A DNA stretch of 44,448 nt from Deltaproteobacteria bacterium (lineage in GTDB: Bacteria; Myxococcota_A; UBA9160; SMWR01), in NCBI GenBank assembly GCA_002729515.1, contig PBYF01000018.1:1-44448 (forward strand). Reading direction: 5' to 3'. Below are positions 1 to 8,406 of this stretch, piece by piece. Position numbers and translations under genes: made by a program. The stretch's first letter is position 1, and every line of letters begins with the position of its first letter. The notes under the pieces were generated by a model. It searched no databases and had not been told where the DNA came from. It saw nothing but the letters and a program-made list of their open reading frames with translations.

Positions 1-153
1 TGCGCCGGTTTCGTCCCTCGAGGAGGTGTCCTCCTCGACAACCGGTGCGACGGGCTCGAGCACCATGCCGCACGAGGGACAGGCGCCCGGTCCCACCTGC
101 CGAACCTCGGGGTGCATCGGACAGGTGAAGATTGCGCCAGAATCGTCCGTCAA
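1..153 (-). CDS. N-terminus of a heavy-metal-binding-domain protein (partial)
   Basis: The reverse strand reads into the left edge with a small zinc-ribbon-like metal domain: FTCPMHPEV, then CPSCGM, about 16 residues apart, followed by an acidic linker. This 'YTCPMHPxV...CPxCGM' signature is the heavy-metal-binding domain found at the N-terminus of CopA-type copper ATPases and of some CusB-like efflux adaptors. A stop codon lies upstream in frame, and the only plausible start after it is TTG at 153, giving [14 protein letters not shown]. The start is therefore uncommon and lacks a clear Shine-Dalgarno. Only about 51 codons are visible, so ATPase and efflux adaptor cannot be separated. The domain itself is clear; the full product is inferred. 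Confidence 0.6.
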   Translation of the reverse strand, partial: MTDDSGAIFTCPMHPEVRQVGPGACPSCGMVLEPVAPVVEEDTSSRDETGA

Positions 154-227
154 GGGGCACCAGCGTACCCCAGGTCCGCCTATTCTCCGAGTTGTGTAAC
201 GCTACGCGCACGGGAACGAATGCAACC

Positions 228-1715
228 ATGGATTCCCGCGAGAACACGAGCCCGATTCGAATCGCCCTCGGCGTCGCCGCCCTCTCGGTGCTCGTTACGT
301 GCCTCATCAACCGGCCTTGGGAAGGCGTGCACCTCCGCGACGGGGCGTACTACGCCTATCTCGCGGAACTCCAGGGGCGGGGGCTCACACCCTACCGGGA
401 CGTATTCCACCTGCAGGGTCCGGTCCTCGTGTGGCTGGGCGGGATAGCGAGTTGGTTGGGCGGGCGGATCGGGCTGACGTTCCTCGGCGCGTCGATTGCC
501 GGGCTGATGACCTTCGCGGGGGTCCGGCTCGCCCTGGAGGCACACGGCCGGCGCGGCTCGGTTGCCGAACTCCTGCCCATCGCACTCGTTACCTGGGGAG
601 TAGCGACCGGCTGGCCCTTCATCGGGGCGTTCATCGTCTCCGGCTCCCGGCCGAAGTTCCTCGCCGTGGGGCTGGCCGCGCTAGGCGTGCAGCTGCTCTG
701 TACACAGCGACGGTTTGCGTCGGGAGTGGCCTTCGCCGTCGCGTGCTGGACGTGGCAGCCGACGGCGGTGATTGCCGCCGGGGCGGTGACGGGCTGGATC
801 GTGACTCGCCTCCTGGAACGAGATCCGGACGCGAAGCGGAACGTCGCCACGACGCTGGCCGGAGTCTTCCTCGGCGTCTTCTCGGTCTCGGTGGCCACGC
901 TCGCAGCGCTCGCAGCGCAGGGAAGCCTCGAAGCATTCGTCGAACAGGCGATCGGATCCGCCCCCTCCCAGATGGAGAGAACCTTCCAGGCCGGGGCCAC
1001 GCTCCACCGCATCGCAATGCTCCTGCCTCTTCCCGTCCTGATCGTGGGGGCAATCGGACTCATTGGGGGGGTGGGACAACTGGCGTCGCGAGCAAGCGCT
1101 GCCCTTCCGTCTCGCGCTCGCAGGGTTCGCGCAGCGATGCTCGGATGGCTCGTCGCCTACCTCGCGCTGCTGTCGGTAGATTTCGACTGGCGGGGCGACA
1201 CCGTCCCGCTGCTCCTGCCACTCGGGGTCTTCGCGGGAGTCGTGATGGGCCAGCTGGGGGAACGCATGTCTCGCGCGGGCGGGCTCGCGACTGCGGGGCT
1301 GCTGTGCGTCTGGCTTGCCGGCGGCGACTTGCTCTCGCCGCTCCAGCACTCTCGGCTGCCCTACCAGCAGGGCGACCGGATCCGGAGGCAAGCCGGAGAC
1401 GACACCCTCCGCACCGCCGGAGGACGCGGCGTCCTCATCTTCGCCGACCCGCTCCTCGCCCAGCAGGTGGGAGAGAACCCCAAGCACCCCTACGTGTTCT
1501 GGGAGCCCGGCAGCCTCATCACCATTCGCAGCTCTCACGCGGGCGGGATCGACGGCTTCCTGGACCCCCTCATCGAGCGGCAGTACGGAGTCGTGAGCGT
1601 CGGCCCGAGAGCCGCGGCTCTCCTGCCGCACCTGGTGCCCAAGCTGGAGCCACTCTACGTACGCGATCGGACGCTCCGGTCGCGCAACCACACGTGGGTG
1701 CTCCGCGAACCCTGA
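228..1715 (+). CDS. Polytopic membrane glycosyltransferase-like protein (GT-C fold)
   Basis: A 495-residue protein with about ten hydrophobic segments. After the first membrane helix comes HLRDGAYYAYLAELQGRG followed by PYRD (residues 35-58). The acidic DG pair in the first periplasmic loop, with a following PYRD and a Gly/Pro-rich stretch, is typical of GT-C enzymes (dolichyl-phosphate-mannose or ArnT-like, Pfam PMT_2-type) that move a sugar from a polyprenyl-phosphate donor on the outer face of the membrane. The C-terminal 110 residues form a soluble domain. The start is ATG at 228, just before the first hydrophobic segment; a longer open frame upstream has no coding character. It stands alone and converges on recA. 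Substrate unknown. Confidence 0.6.
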   Translation: MDSRENTSPIRIALGVAALSVLVTCLINRPWEGVHLRDGAYYAYLAELQGRGLTPYRDVFHLQGPVLVWLGGIASWLGGRIGLTFLGASIAGLMTFAGVRLALEAHGRRGSVAELLPIALVTWGVATGWPFIGAFIVSGSRPKFLAVGLAALGVQLLCTQRRFASGVAFAVACWTWQPTAVIAAGAVTGWIVTRLLERDPDAKRNVATTLAGVFLGVFSVSVATLAALAAQGSLEAFVEQAIGSAPSQMERTFQAGATLHRIAMLLPLPVLIVGAIGLIGGVGQLASRASAALPSRARRVRAAMLGWLVAYLALLSVDFDWRGDTVPLLLPLGVFAGVVMGQLGERMSRAGGLATAGLLCVWLAGGDLLSPLQHSRLPYQQGDRIRRQAGDDTLRTAGGRGVLIFADPLLAQQVGENPKHPYVFWEPGSLITIRSSHAGGIDGFLDPLIERQYGVVSVGPRAAALLPHLVPKLEPLYVRDRTLRSRNHTWVLREP

Positions 1716-1745
1716 ACAGAATACCGGGTGAACCCCGGCAGGCTG

Positions 1746-2813
1746 CTAAGCAGGCACCTCCTCGGCCGGCGCGGCCTCCGGCTGTGCCGGGACGGCGCGC
1801 TTCAGACCCTTCGCCTCGTAGACCGCCTGGGCCAAGGCCTCGCGCACGTCAGGGTTCTCAGTCATGAAGCGCCGCGCGTTCTCTCGACCCTGCCCGATGC
1901 GCTCGTCGGCGTAGGAGTACCAGGCACCGCTCTTTTCGACGATACCGGACTCGACGCCCAGGTCGATGAGATCTCCTTCGAAGCTGATGCCCTTGTTGTA
2001 GAGGATGTCGAACTCCGCCTGGCGGAAGGGCGGTGCCACCTTGTTCTTCACCACTTTCACACGCGTGCGGTTGCCGACTACCTCATCGCCATCCTTGATG
2101 GCGGCGATGCGGCGCACGTCGAGGCGCACAGAAGAGTAGAACTTGAGCGCATTGCCGCCGGTCGTCGTCTCGGGGTTTCCGAACATGACTCCGATCTTCA
2201 TGCGGATCTGGTTGATGAAGATGACCGTCGCGTTCGACTTCGAGACCGAGCCCGTGAGCTTGCGCAGAGCCTGGCTCATGAGCCGCGCGTGGAGGCCCAC
2301 GTGGTGGTCTCCCATCTCGCCCTCGATTTCGGCCCGCGGTGTGAGCGCTGCCACCGAGTCGATGACCACCATGTCGATCGCCCCGGAGCGCAGCAGCACG
2401 TCCACGATCTCGAGGCCCTGCTCCCCCGTATCGGGCTGGGACACGAGCAGGTCTTCGACCTTTACGCCGAGGCGGCGCGCATAGCCCACGTCGAGGGCAT
2501 GCTCGGCATCGACGAAGGCCGCCACCCCGCCGCGACGCTGCACCTGGGCCACCGCGTGGAGCGCCAGCGTCGTCTTTCCGCTCGACTCGGGACCGTAGAT
2601 CTCGACCACGCGGCCGCGCGGGTAGCCACCGATCCCGAGCGCTAGATCGAGACTCACCGAACCGGTCGGAGTCGACGCGATCTCCCGGTCGATCGCGTCC
2701 TCGGTCATCTTGAGAATCGCGCCCTTGCCGAACTGCTTCTCGATGGTCGAGACCGCCAGTTCGATGGCCTTGTGCTTGTGGCTCTCAGCGCTTCCGTTGC
2801 CCTTGCCTGCCAT
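1746..2813 (-). CDS. recA: Recombinase RecA
   Basis: RecA polymerises on single-stranded DNA, catalyses strand exchange and triggers LexA cleavage. The 355 residues show the full family pattern: Walker A GPESSGKT at 74-81, the [11 protein letters not shown]alker B segment, the MSQALRKL stretch and loop L2 with [16 protein letters not shown]. Length and an acidic, alanine-rich C-terminus are normal. The ATG is preceded by AAGGAG at good spacing. It is the last gene of pgpA-cinA-thpR-recA, an order common in proteobacteria. No clear LexA box is visible directly upstream of its own ATG; only 26 bases separate it from thpR, so it probably relies partly on the operon promoter. Confidence 0.98.
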   Translation of the reverse strand: MAGKGNGSAESHKHKAIELAVSTIEKQFGKGAILKMTEDAIDREIASTPTGSVSLDLALGIGGYPRGRVVEIYGPESSGKTTLALHAVAQVQRRGGVAAFVDAEHALDVGYARRLGVKVEDLLVSQPDTGEQGLEIVDVLLRSGAIDMVVIDSVAALTPRAEIEGEMGDHHVGLHARLMSQALRKLTGSVSKSNATVIFINQIRMKIGVMFGNPETTTGGNALKFYSSVRLDVRRIAAIKDGDEVVGNRTRVKVVKNKVAPPFRQAEFDILYNKGISFEGDLIDLGVESGIVEKSGAWYSYADERIGQGRENARRFMTENPDVREALAQAVYEAKGLKRAVPAQPEAAPAEEVPA

Positions 2814-2839
2814 GTGTCCTTCTCCTTCTTTCCTTTGAA

Positions 2840-3400
2840 TTAGGGGTGACCCAAACCCACTCGCTCGAGCGGGGTGTATCGGGCTCCGGAGCGAGACAAC
2901 TCGCTCCGGAAGAGCACGACTTCTTCGACGGGGGAGGACCCCGCGGCCGCGACGCCGCTCGGGTCGGGTCCCCCGCCCTGCCGGATGCGGCCCAACGTGA
3001 GATGGGCCCGGAAGGACCGGCCCTCGGGCTCGAAGCCCTCGCGCGTCACGCCGCGCTCGACGGCAGCCGCAAGTTCGGCGACCCGCTCCGCGGGCTTCAC
3101 GTCGAGTGCGACCACGCGCGGACGGCGCACCGATGGAAACAGGCGTGCCGCTCCCAGCGCGAGATCGAAGCGCGCAATCTCCCTCACCTCTTCACTCACA
3201 GCTCGCGCCAGCGGCGTCGCCTGCGCCCGCTCGATGTTGCCGAGGAAATGCAGTGTCACGTGCAAGCCCTCCGGCCGAACCCAGCGCACCGCGCCGCCCC
3301 CAGGCGCCTCGCGCAGCACACGCAGCACGCCCAGCGCCGACGCACGTGCCGCAGCGTCGAGATCGATCGCGAAGAAGGCCCGCACGGGTGCATCGCTCAC
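2840..3400 (-). CDS. thpR: RNA 2',3'-cyclic phosphodiesterase (ThpR/LigT)
   Basis: This 2H-phosphoesterase opens 2',3'-cyclic phosphates on RNA ends and was first described as a 2'-5' RNA ligase. The 186-residue protein carries both HxTx catalytic motifs: HVTL at 47-50 and HLTL at 133-136, with the expected RAFFAIDL opening strand. It overlaps the end of cinA by four bases (ATGA), so the two are translationally coupled, and recA follows 26 bases downstream. The cinA-thpR-recA linkage is widely conserved and supports the assignment. Confidence 0.92.
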   Translation of the reverse strand: MSDAPVRAFFAIDLDAAARASALGVLRVLREAPGGGAVRWVRPEGLHVTLHFLGNIERAQATPLARAVSEEVREIARFDLALGAARLFPSVRRPRVVALDVKPAERVAELAAAVERGVTREGFEPEGRSFRAHLTLGRIRQGGGPDPSGVAAAGSSPVEEVVLFRSELSRSGARYTPLERVGLGHP

Positions 3401-4737
3401 CCCTTCTTCCCGGGCGCCGACGCCCCGCCCCGGGCGCGCATCAGCGTCGGGCCCAGTAGCTCCTCGCCGAGCACCGCCCGGCGCACCCAGTCGAGCCCCG
3501 CCTGGGAGACGAGCCGGCGGTGGCGGTGGCGGTCGAGGGGAAAGACGAAACGCTCCACGTGGGTTCCCTCGCGGCGCGCGAGCGCCAGGTAGACGAGGCC
3601 GACAGGTTTCTCTTCGCTGCCGCCGCCGGGTCCGGAAATACCCGTCGTTGCCAGCCCGAAGCTCGCGCCAAAGCGCCCCCGCACGCCCTCGGCCATGGCG
3701 CGCGCCACCGGCTCGGACACGGCACCGTGCTCGGCCAGCAATTCGTCGGGCACACCGAGCAGCGCCGTCTTCGACGCGTTCGCGTAGGCGACCACACCGC
3801 CCAGGAAATAGTCCGAGGCACCCGGAACTTCACTCAGGGACTCGGCCACGACCCCGCCGGTGCAGGACTCGGCCACAGCCAGCGTATGGCCGGCCTCCCG
3901 CAACAGATTCCCCACCACGACGGAAAGCGTCTCCTCTCCCTCGCCGTAGACGATGACCCCGAGACGCTCGCGGATCTGGACGCAGACGCGCTCGAGCCGC
4001 GCTTCGGCCTCCGCCGCCGTGGCGCCCCGGGCGACGGGTCGCAGGTAGTTGTCCGGGAAGGCCGTTCGGAAGCCCAGCGAGACGTCACCGGACGCGGCGA
4101 TATCCTGGAGCTCATCGTCGAGCATCGACTCGCCGGTGCCGAAGGTACGCAGAAGCCGTGCGCGCACGACCGGACCACCGCCTTTCCTCTTTGCGATTCG
4201 CGGCAGCACCTGCTCGTCCAGCATGCGCATCATCTCGCGCGGAACACCCGGCATGCAGAAGAACACCCCGCGCCACGCCTGGGCTCCGCCAAGGGCGTCG
4301 ACATCCAGCATGAAGCCAGGCGCAGTTCCAATCGGATTGGGGAGCACCTCGGCGCCTTCCGGGAAGTCCGCCTGGGTGGCGTTGTTGAGCGTCATCTCCC
4401 GGCCGACGGCCCGGAAGAAGCCGCGAATACCCTCGAGCGCCTCTTCATCGCGCACGAGCTTGCGTCCGAAGCTCTCGGCCAGGACCTGCGAGGTGAGATC
4501 GTCGCGCGTCGGCCCGAGGCCGCCGGAGACGAGCACCACGTCGGAGCGTTCAGCAGCGCGGCGGAATGCTTCGGTCATATCAGCCGGGTCGTCGCGTACC
4601 GATGTGTGCCAGCGGGTCTGAACGTCGAGTGAAAGCAACCGGTCCGACAGGAAGGACTTGTTCGAATCGACGATCTCACCCCGCAGCAGTTCGTCTCCGA
4701 TGGTGAGAATCTCGGCGATCACCCCGGCTCCGCTCAT
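3397..4737 (-). CDS. cinA: CinA-like protein (nicotinamide-nucleotide amidase/ADP-ribose pyrophosphatase)
   Basis: The 446 residues hold both CinA parts. An N-terminal molybdopterin-binding-like (COG1058) domain begins AEILTIGDELLRGEIVDSN and continues VSGGLGPTRDDLT. A C-terminal PncC domain contains LAVAESCTGGVVAESL and TTGISGPGGGSEEKPVG. In the family the first half hydrolyses ADP-ribose and the second deamidates nicotinamide mononucleotide for NAD recycling. Length is close to the usual 410-430. The gene shares ATGA overlaps with pgpA upstream and thpR downstream, marking a tight operon into recA. Confidence 0.95.
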   Translation of the reverse strand: MSGAGVIAEILTIGDELLRGEIVDSNKSFLSDRLLSLDVQTRWHTSVRDDPADMTEAFRRAAERSDVVLVSGGLGPTRDDLTSQVLAESFGRKLVRDEEALEGIRGFFRAVGREMTLNNATQADFPEGAEVLPNPIGTAPGFMLDVDALGGAQAWRGVFFCMPGVPREMMRMLDEQVLPRIAKRKGGGPVVRARLLRTFGTGESMLDDELQDIAASGDVSLGFRTAFPDNYLRPVARGATAAEAEARLERVCVQIRERLGVIVYGEGEETLSVVVGNLLREAGHTLAVAESCTGGVVAESLSEVPGASDYFLGGVVAYANASKTALLGVPDELLAEHGAVSEPVARAMAEGVRGRFGASFGLATTGISGPGGGSEEKPVGLVYLALARREGTHVERFVFPLDRHRHRRLVSQAGLDWVRRAVLGEELLGPTLMRARGGASAPGKKG

Positions 4738-5246
4738 CGGGCGAAGACTCCGACCAACACCAGCAGCACGCCCGCGCCCATCAGACCTGCGATCACGTCG
4801 TCCAACATCACCCCTGCTCCACCCGCGAGGCTGCGTTCGGCCCAGCGGGCCGGCCCCGGCTTCCAGATATCAAAGCCCCGGAATAGGACGAATCCGGTCA
4901 CGATCCAGAGCAGTCCCACGGGAATTTCGAGAATCACGAGCGGGGCGTAGGTCAGGAGCTGGCCGACGATCTCGTCGATCACGATGCGCCCGTCGTCCTT
5001 GCGCTCGAAGATCCGCTCCGCCTCTTCCGCCGCCCAGACACCGGATGAGAGCAGGGCTAGGACCGCGAGCAGGTAGAGCCAGGAGCCAAACAGGCCAATC
5101 AGGGGGAAAAGCAGGACGCCCACCGCCGAGCCGAACGTGCCAGGCGCCACGGGCGCGTAGCCCGCCCCCGCACCCGTAGCGACAAAAAGCGCCAGAGGAC
5201 TCGAAGCGACCCTGATTCCCCGAGTATTTTCAGGTGTTTGTGACAT
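4734..5246 (-). CDS. pgpA: Phosphatidylglycerophosphatase A
   Basis: PgpA dephosphorylates phosphatidylglycerol phosphate to phosphatidylglycerol in the inner membrane. The 170-residue protein has GAGYAPVAPGTFGSAVG near the N-terminus, VIDEIVGQL in the middle, and the later RGFDIWKPGPARWAE and MLDDVIAG segments, all hallmarks of the family, with three to four membrane helices. I chose ATG at 5246; the open frame runs much further upstream but that part lies opposite ruvX and has no family similarity. Its end overlaps cinA by four bases. It is the first gene of the operon leading to recA. Confidence 0.93.
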   Translation of the reverse strand: MSQTPENTRGIRVASSPLALFVATGAGAGYAPVAPGTFGSAVGVLLFPLIGLFGSWLYLLAVLALLSSGVWAAEEAERIFERKDDGRIVIDEIVGQLLTYAPLVILEIPVGLLWIVTGFVLFRGFDIWKPGPARWAERSLAGGAGVMLDDVIAGLMGAGVLLVLVGVFAR

Positions 5247-5490
5247 CTGCCCTGGCGGGACCGCGGACGGAGGAGAAACCGCAGCTGCGGAGCGACGCCT
5301 TGGTTGGGGCGGCCAGACGCCGCGCCTAGAGTACCGGCTGTGCCTTTCCAGCGTCAATGAAAAGAGGCGAAAAAAAGGGGAAAATCGACTCCCGGTGCCC
5401 GGCCGCCCCCGCCGCCGAACCCGCAATCCACAGCCAGGTGGCGCACCCCAGCCGAGCCGAGACGCGCCGACCGGACGAGCGGCCCCGCTT

Positions 5491-5498
5491 GCTAGGAT
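5491..5498 (+). promoter_or_regulatory. Extended -10 element of ruvX
   Basis: A TG-n-TAGGAT extended -10 (TG at 5490-5491, TAGGAT at 5493-5498) lies 9 bases before the ruvX ATG, with no good -35 at 17 bases. Transcription would start about 3 bases before the ATG, giving a nearly leaderless mRNA. The AGGA inside the hexamer could instead act as a Shine-Dalgarno, so the reading is not certain. Confidence 0.4.
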
Positions 5499-5507
5499 TT
5501 CGCTCCC

Positions 5508-5951
5508 ATGTCGGTCCGAGGACCCGTGCTCGCTCTGGACTTCGGCACCCAGCGCATCGGTCTGGCGGTTTCGGACGCGGCTGCAGAGTTCGCGTTTCCG
5601 CTGGCCGAACTCGAGTGCCGAGACGAGAAACGCGACCGCGAGGCAATTTGCGCCCTGGCCGCGGAGCGCGGCGTCGTCCAGCTCGTGGTCGGACTGCCGC
5701 TCCATATGGACGGGCACGCAGGCCCCGAGGCGGAGGCAGCACGCTCGTTCGCACAGGCCCTGGGTGCTGCGACGGGGCTCCCGGTGGAACTTCTCGACGA
5801 GCGGTGGACGACGCGGGAAGCACGCCGCGCTCTGCGTGACGTGCAGCCACGCCGTCGCAAGCGAGAACGCGCACGCGTCGACTCCGCGGCAGCCTCACTG
5901 CTGCTGCGAACCTTCCTCGACCGCGCTCGCCACGCCGGAGGGTGCGAATGA
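5508..5951 (+). CDS. ruvX: RuvX/YqgF Holliday-junction-resolvase-like protein
   Basis: A 147-residue RNase H-fold protein. It has the family N-terminus LALDFGTQRIGLAVSD (catalytic Asp at about residue 11), GLPLHMDG, LLDERWTT and the late RVDSAAASLLL segment that supplies the last acidic residue. Family members act in 16S rRNA 5'-end maturation and have been proposed as resolvases. The end overlaps the start of mltG by four bases (ATGA). yqgF next to mltG is a recurrent neighbourhood in proteobacteria. Confidence 0.93.
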   Translation: MSVRGPVLALDFGTQRIGLAVSDAAAEFAFPLAELECRDEKRDREAICALAAERGVVQLVVGLPLHMDGHAGPEAEAARSFAQALGAATGLPVELLDERWTTREARRALRDVQPRRRKRERARVDSAAASLLLRTFLDRARHAGGCE

Positions 5952-6958
5952 CCGCGCGAGGCGCCGCACTCGTCGCGCTGCCGGTGGCAGTACTCTCGCT
6001 GGCAGTCGCGGGCTCGCTGGTGCGCGCAGCGCTCGAGCCGGTTGCGCCGGGCTCCGTCCAGACCTCGGTCTTCGCCGTCGCCCCCGGAGAGCCCGTGGGC
6101 CGCGTCGCCACGCGCCTCAAGCGCGCCGGACTGTTGAAAAGCGCCCTCGCCTTCCGCGTGCTGGCACGCTGGCACGGTCTCGAGAGCGCGCTTCAGATCG
6201 GCGAGTTCGAACTCTCACCCGCCCAGACACCCGAGGAGTTGCTCGAGCAAATCGTCACCGGGCGAGTCGTCAGCTACGAGGTGGTAATCCCCGAGGGATT
6301 CCGCCTGGCGCAGATTGCCGACCGCCTGGCCGACGCGGGAGTGGTCGACCGCGAAGACTTCCTCGCCGTCGCGCGCTCACCCGAGACGGCGGCGACGCTG
6401 GGAGTCGAGGGCGAAACCCTCGAGGGCTACCTCTTCCCGGAGACCTATCGCGTTCCACGGGGCCTGCCTGCGCGCGCCGTGGCCCGCGTGCTCGTGGAGG
6501 AATTCCACCGGGCCTGGGCCGAGATCGCACCGCTCGCCAGGGCCCGTGACTTCTCGATGCAAGAGACGGTGACGCTGGCCTCGATCGTCGAAAAGGAGAC
6601 CGGCGCGCCCGCCGAGCGCCCGCTAATCGCTTCTGTCTTCTGGAACCGTCTCGACAGATCCATGCGCCTCGAGACCGACCCCACGGTGATCTACGGCATC
6701 GCCGACTTCGACGGAAACATCCGCCGCCGCCACCTCGAGGACCGCAACAACCCGTACAACACCTACGTCATCGCGGGCCTACCCCCGGGTCCCATCGCGA
6801 GCCCCGGCCTCGAGTCGCTGCGAGCCGTGGTGCAGCCCGCGGAGAGCGACTACCTCTTCTTTGTCTCGCGCAACGACGGAACGCACGCCTTTTCGCGCAC
6901 GTACCGCGAACACACCAGGGCCGTCGACGAGTATCAACGGCGAGGCCGCCGAAACTGA
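5948..6958 (+). CDS. mltG: Endolytic murein transglycosylase MltG
   Basis: MltG cuts nascent glycan strands at the inner membrane and so sets their length. This 336-residue protein has one N-terminal membrane helix (about 5-28), a LysM-like region, the motif GYLFPETYRVP (160-170) and TLASIVEKETG (209-219), which contains the catalytic Glu (about 215). It continues with the family stretches DPTVIYGI, NPYNTY, GLPPGPI and YLFFV. The ATG at 5948 has GGAGG six bases upstream; a GTG six bases earlier is possible but would sit on the Shine-Dalgarno. It converges on mreB with a 3-base gap. Confidence 0.95.
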   Translation: MTARGAALVALPVAVLSLAVAGSLVRAALEPVAPGSVQTSVFAVAPGEPVGRVATRLKRAGLLKSALAFRVLARWHGLESALQIGEFELSPAQTPEELLEQIVTGRVVSYEVVIPEGFRLAQIADRLADAGVVDREDFLAVARSPETAATLGVEGETLEGYLFPETYRVPRGLPARAVARVLVEEFHRAWAEIAPLARARDFSMQETVTLASIVEKETGAPAERPLIASVFWNRLDRSMRLETDPTVIYGIADFDGNIRRRHLEDRNNPYNTYVIAGLPPGPIASPGLESLRAVVQPAESDYLFFVSRNDGTHAFSRTYREHTRAVDEYQRRGRRN

Positions 6959-6961
6959 GCC

Positions 6962-7999
6962 CTAGGCGAGTGCGACGTTCTTCAGAAGCGGAAGGTTGTC
7001 CAGCGCCGCACCGGCTCCGTGAACGACGGCGGTGTAGGAATCCTCGCTGCGCAGAATCGGGAGATTGGTCTCCTGACGGAGCACGCTGTCGAGATCTCGA
7101 AGCAGCGAGCCTCCACCGACGAGCATGATACCGCGATCGACGATGTCGGCGGCGAGCTCCGGCGGCGTCTTCTCGAGTGTGAGGAGGACGGCCTCCACGA
7201 TGGCGTGGATCGGCTCGATGAGGGCATCGCGCACCTCATCGCTCGTCGCGACCACGACCTTGGGAATGCCGGCCACCAGGTCGCGGCCCTTGATCTCCAT
7301 GGTCTCGGTCTTCCCCGTCGGCGAGGCGGTGGCGATCGTCATCTTGATCCGCTCGGCGCTTCGCTCGCCCACGAGTATGTTGTACTTGCGCTTCACGTAG
7401 TTGATGATCGCATCGTCCATCTTGTCACCGCCGCAGCGGATCGAGCGGGAGGTGACGATTCCCGAAAGCGAGATCACGGCGACGTCGGTGGTTCCCCCAC
7501 CGATATCGACCACCATGTTTCCGGTCGGTGCGGTGACGTCGAGGCCGGCACCAATGGCTGCGGCCATCGGCTCCTCGATGAGATACACCTCGCGCGCACC
7601 CGCCGACAGAGCGGACTCCCGCACGGCACGCTTTTCGACACTCGTGATACACGGCGGAACGCAGATCACCATCCGAGGCCGAACCAGCTTGCGCCGGCTG
7701 TGGGCGCGATGGATGAAATAGCGGAGCATCGCCTCGGTGATCTCGAAGTCGGCAATGACGCCGTCCTTGATCGGACGGATCGCCCGAATTCCAGTGGGGG
7801 TGCGCCCGAGCATCTCCTTGGCCTCGTGGCCCACGGCCAGCACCTTCTCACCTCGGCCGGAGGCATCCTGCGCCACGGCCACCACCGACGGCTCGGAGCA
7901 GACGAGCCCCTTGCCGCGCACGTAGACCAATGTGTTGGCCGTTCCGAGATCAATGGCGAGATCGTGTGAGAACGCGCCCGCAATCGCGTCGAAGAACAT
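6962..7999 (-). CDS. mreB: Rod-shape actin homologue MreB
   Basis: MreB forms membrane-associated filaments that guide lateral wall synthesis in rod-shaped bacteria. The 345 residues carry the actin-fold signatures: LAIDLGTANTLVYVRGKG (phosphate 1), VVDIGGGTTDVAVISL (phosphate 2) and IMLVGGGSLLRDLD (adenosine), plus YLIEEPMAAAIGAGL. I chose ATG at 7999 (MFFDAIAGAFSHD), which has GGAAGG about 12 bases upstream; an earlier in-frame ATG adds only 12 unconserved residues. Oddly, mreC/mreD do not follow. Instead mreB is the last minus-strand gene after the proteasome operon, 73 bases below the small membrane gene. Confidence 0.97.
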   Translation of the reverse strand: MFFDAIAGAFSHDLAIDLGTANTLVYVRGKGLVCSEPSVVAVAQDASGRGEKVLAVGHEAKEMLGRTPTGIRAIRPIKDGVIADFEITEAMLRYFIHRAHSRRKLVRPRMVICVPPCITSVEKRAVRESALSAGAREVYLIEEPMAAAIGAGLDVTAPTGNMVVDIGGGTTDVAVISLSGIVTSRSIRCGGDKMDDAIINYVKRKYNILVGERSAERIKMTIATASPTGKTETMEIKGRDLVAGIPKVVVATSDEVRDALIEPIHAIVEAVLLTLEKTPPELAADIVDRGIMLVGGGSLLRDLDSVLRQETNLPILRSEDSYTAVVHGAGAALDNLPLLKNVALA

Positions 8000-8072
8000 C
8001 GTTGTCGGTCCCTTCCGCGCTGACGAGAGGCGCAAGCACCGTATCGGCAGTTCATGGGAAGGAATTGAGCAG

Positions 8073-8405
8073 CTAATCGCGTGGCGAAGAATCCGGGTCC
8101 TGGTTCACCAGATGGATCAGTTCGGCCGCGGAAACGCGGACGGCTTCGAGATGCTGCCGGTGAGCGGTGAGCGCCGCTTCGGCCGTCCCGAGGTCGGCCT
8201 CCAAGCCCGTGACTCGCGCCTCGAGTTGGTCCGCGCGGCGGGCTTCGACGCCCAGCCCGATCAGAGCCAGGAGCAACAGGCCGAGCAGCAACCAGGGCGT
8301 CCAGTGACGGAAAGCCTCTGGCCGGTCCGGGGCCTCCGACCCCTCCGGCACGTCGGACCCGGCGCCGCCCGGCACCACCTCGAGCTTCGGGCCGGCCTCG
8401 GCCAC
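8073..8405 (-). CDS. Unknown single-pass membrane coiled-coil protein coupled to pafA
   Basis: I do not recognise this 110-residue protein. Residues 1-33 are Pro/Glu/Gly-rich and probably disordered. Residues 37-53 (PWLLLGLLLLALIGLGV) form one membrane helix. Residues 55-100 form a heptad-rich coiled coil (ADQLEARVTGLEADLG and onward), and the last ten residues are polar. The start is GTG at 8405, one base after the pafA stop, so it is almost certainly translated with pafA, and mreB follows. The layout resembles small membrane coiled-coil scaffolds such as FtsB/FtsL in shape only. Position suggests a link between the pupylation/proteasome machinery, whose Arc also has an N-terminal coiled coil, and the membrane; this is inference. 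Confidence 0.7.
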   Translation of the reverse strand: MAEAGPKLEVVPGGAGSDVPEGSEAPDRPEAFRHWTPWLLLGLLLLALIGLGVEARRADQLEARVTGLEADLGTAEAALTAHRQHLEAVRVSAAELIHLVNQDPDSSPRD

Positions 8406-8406
8406 G

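Noticed and set aside
1724..1738. Small hairpin CCGGG/CCCGG between the glycosyltransferase and recA
   Set aside because: The stem is only 5 bp and there is no U-tract on either strand, so a terminator cannot be claimed.
4734..5717. Longer pgpA with 157 extra N-terminal residues
   Set aside because: The extension lies opposite ruvX and is not found in PgpA, which is about 170 residues.
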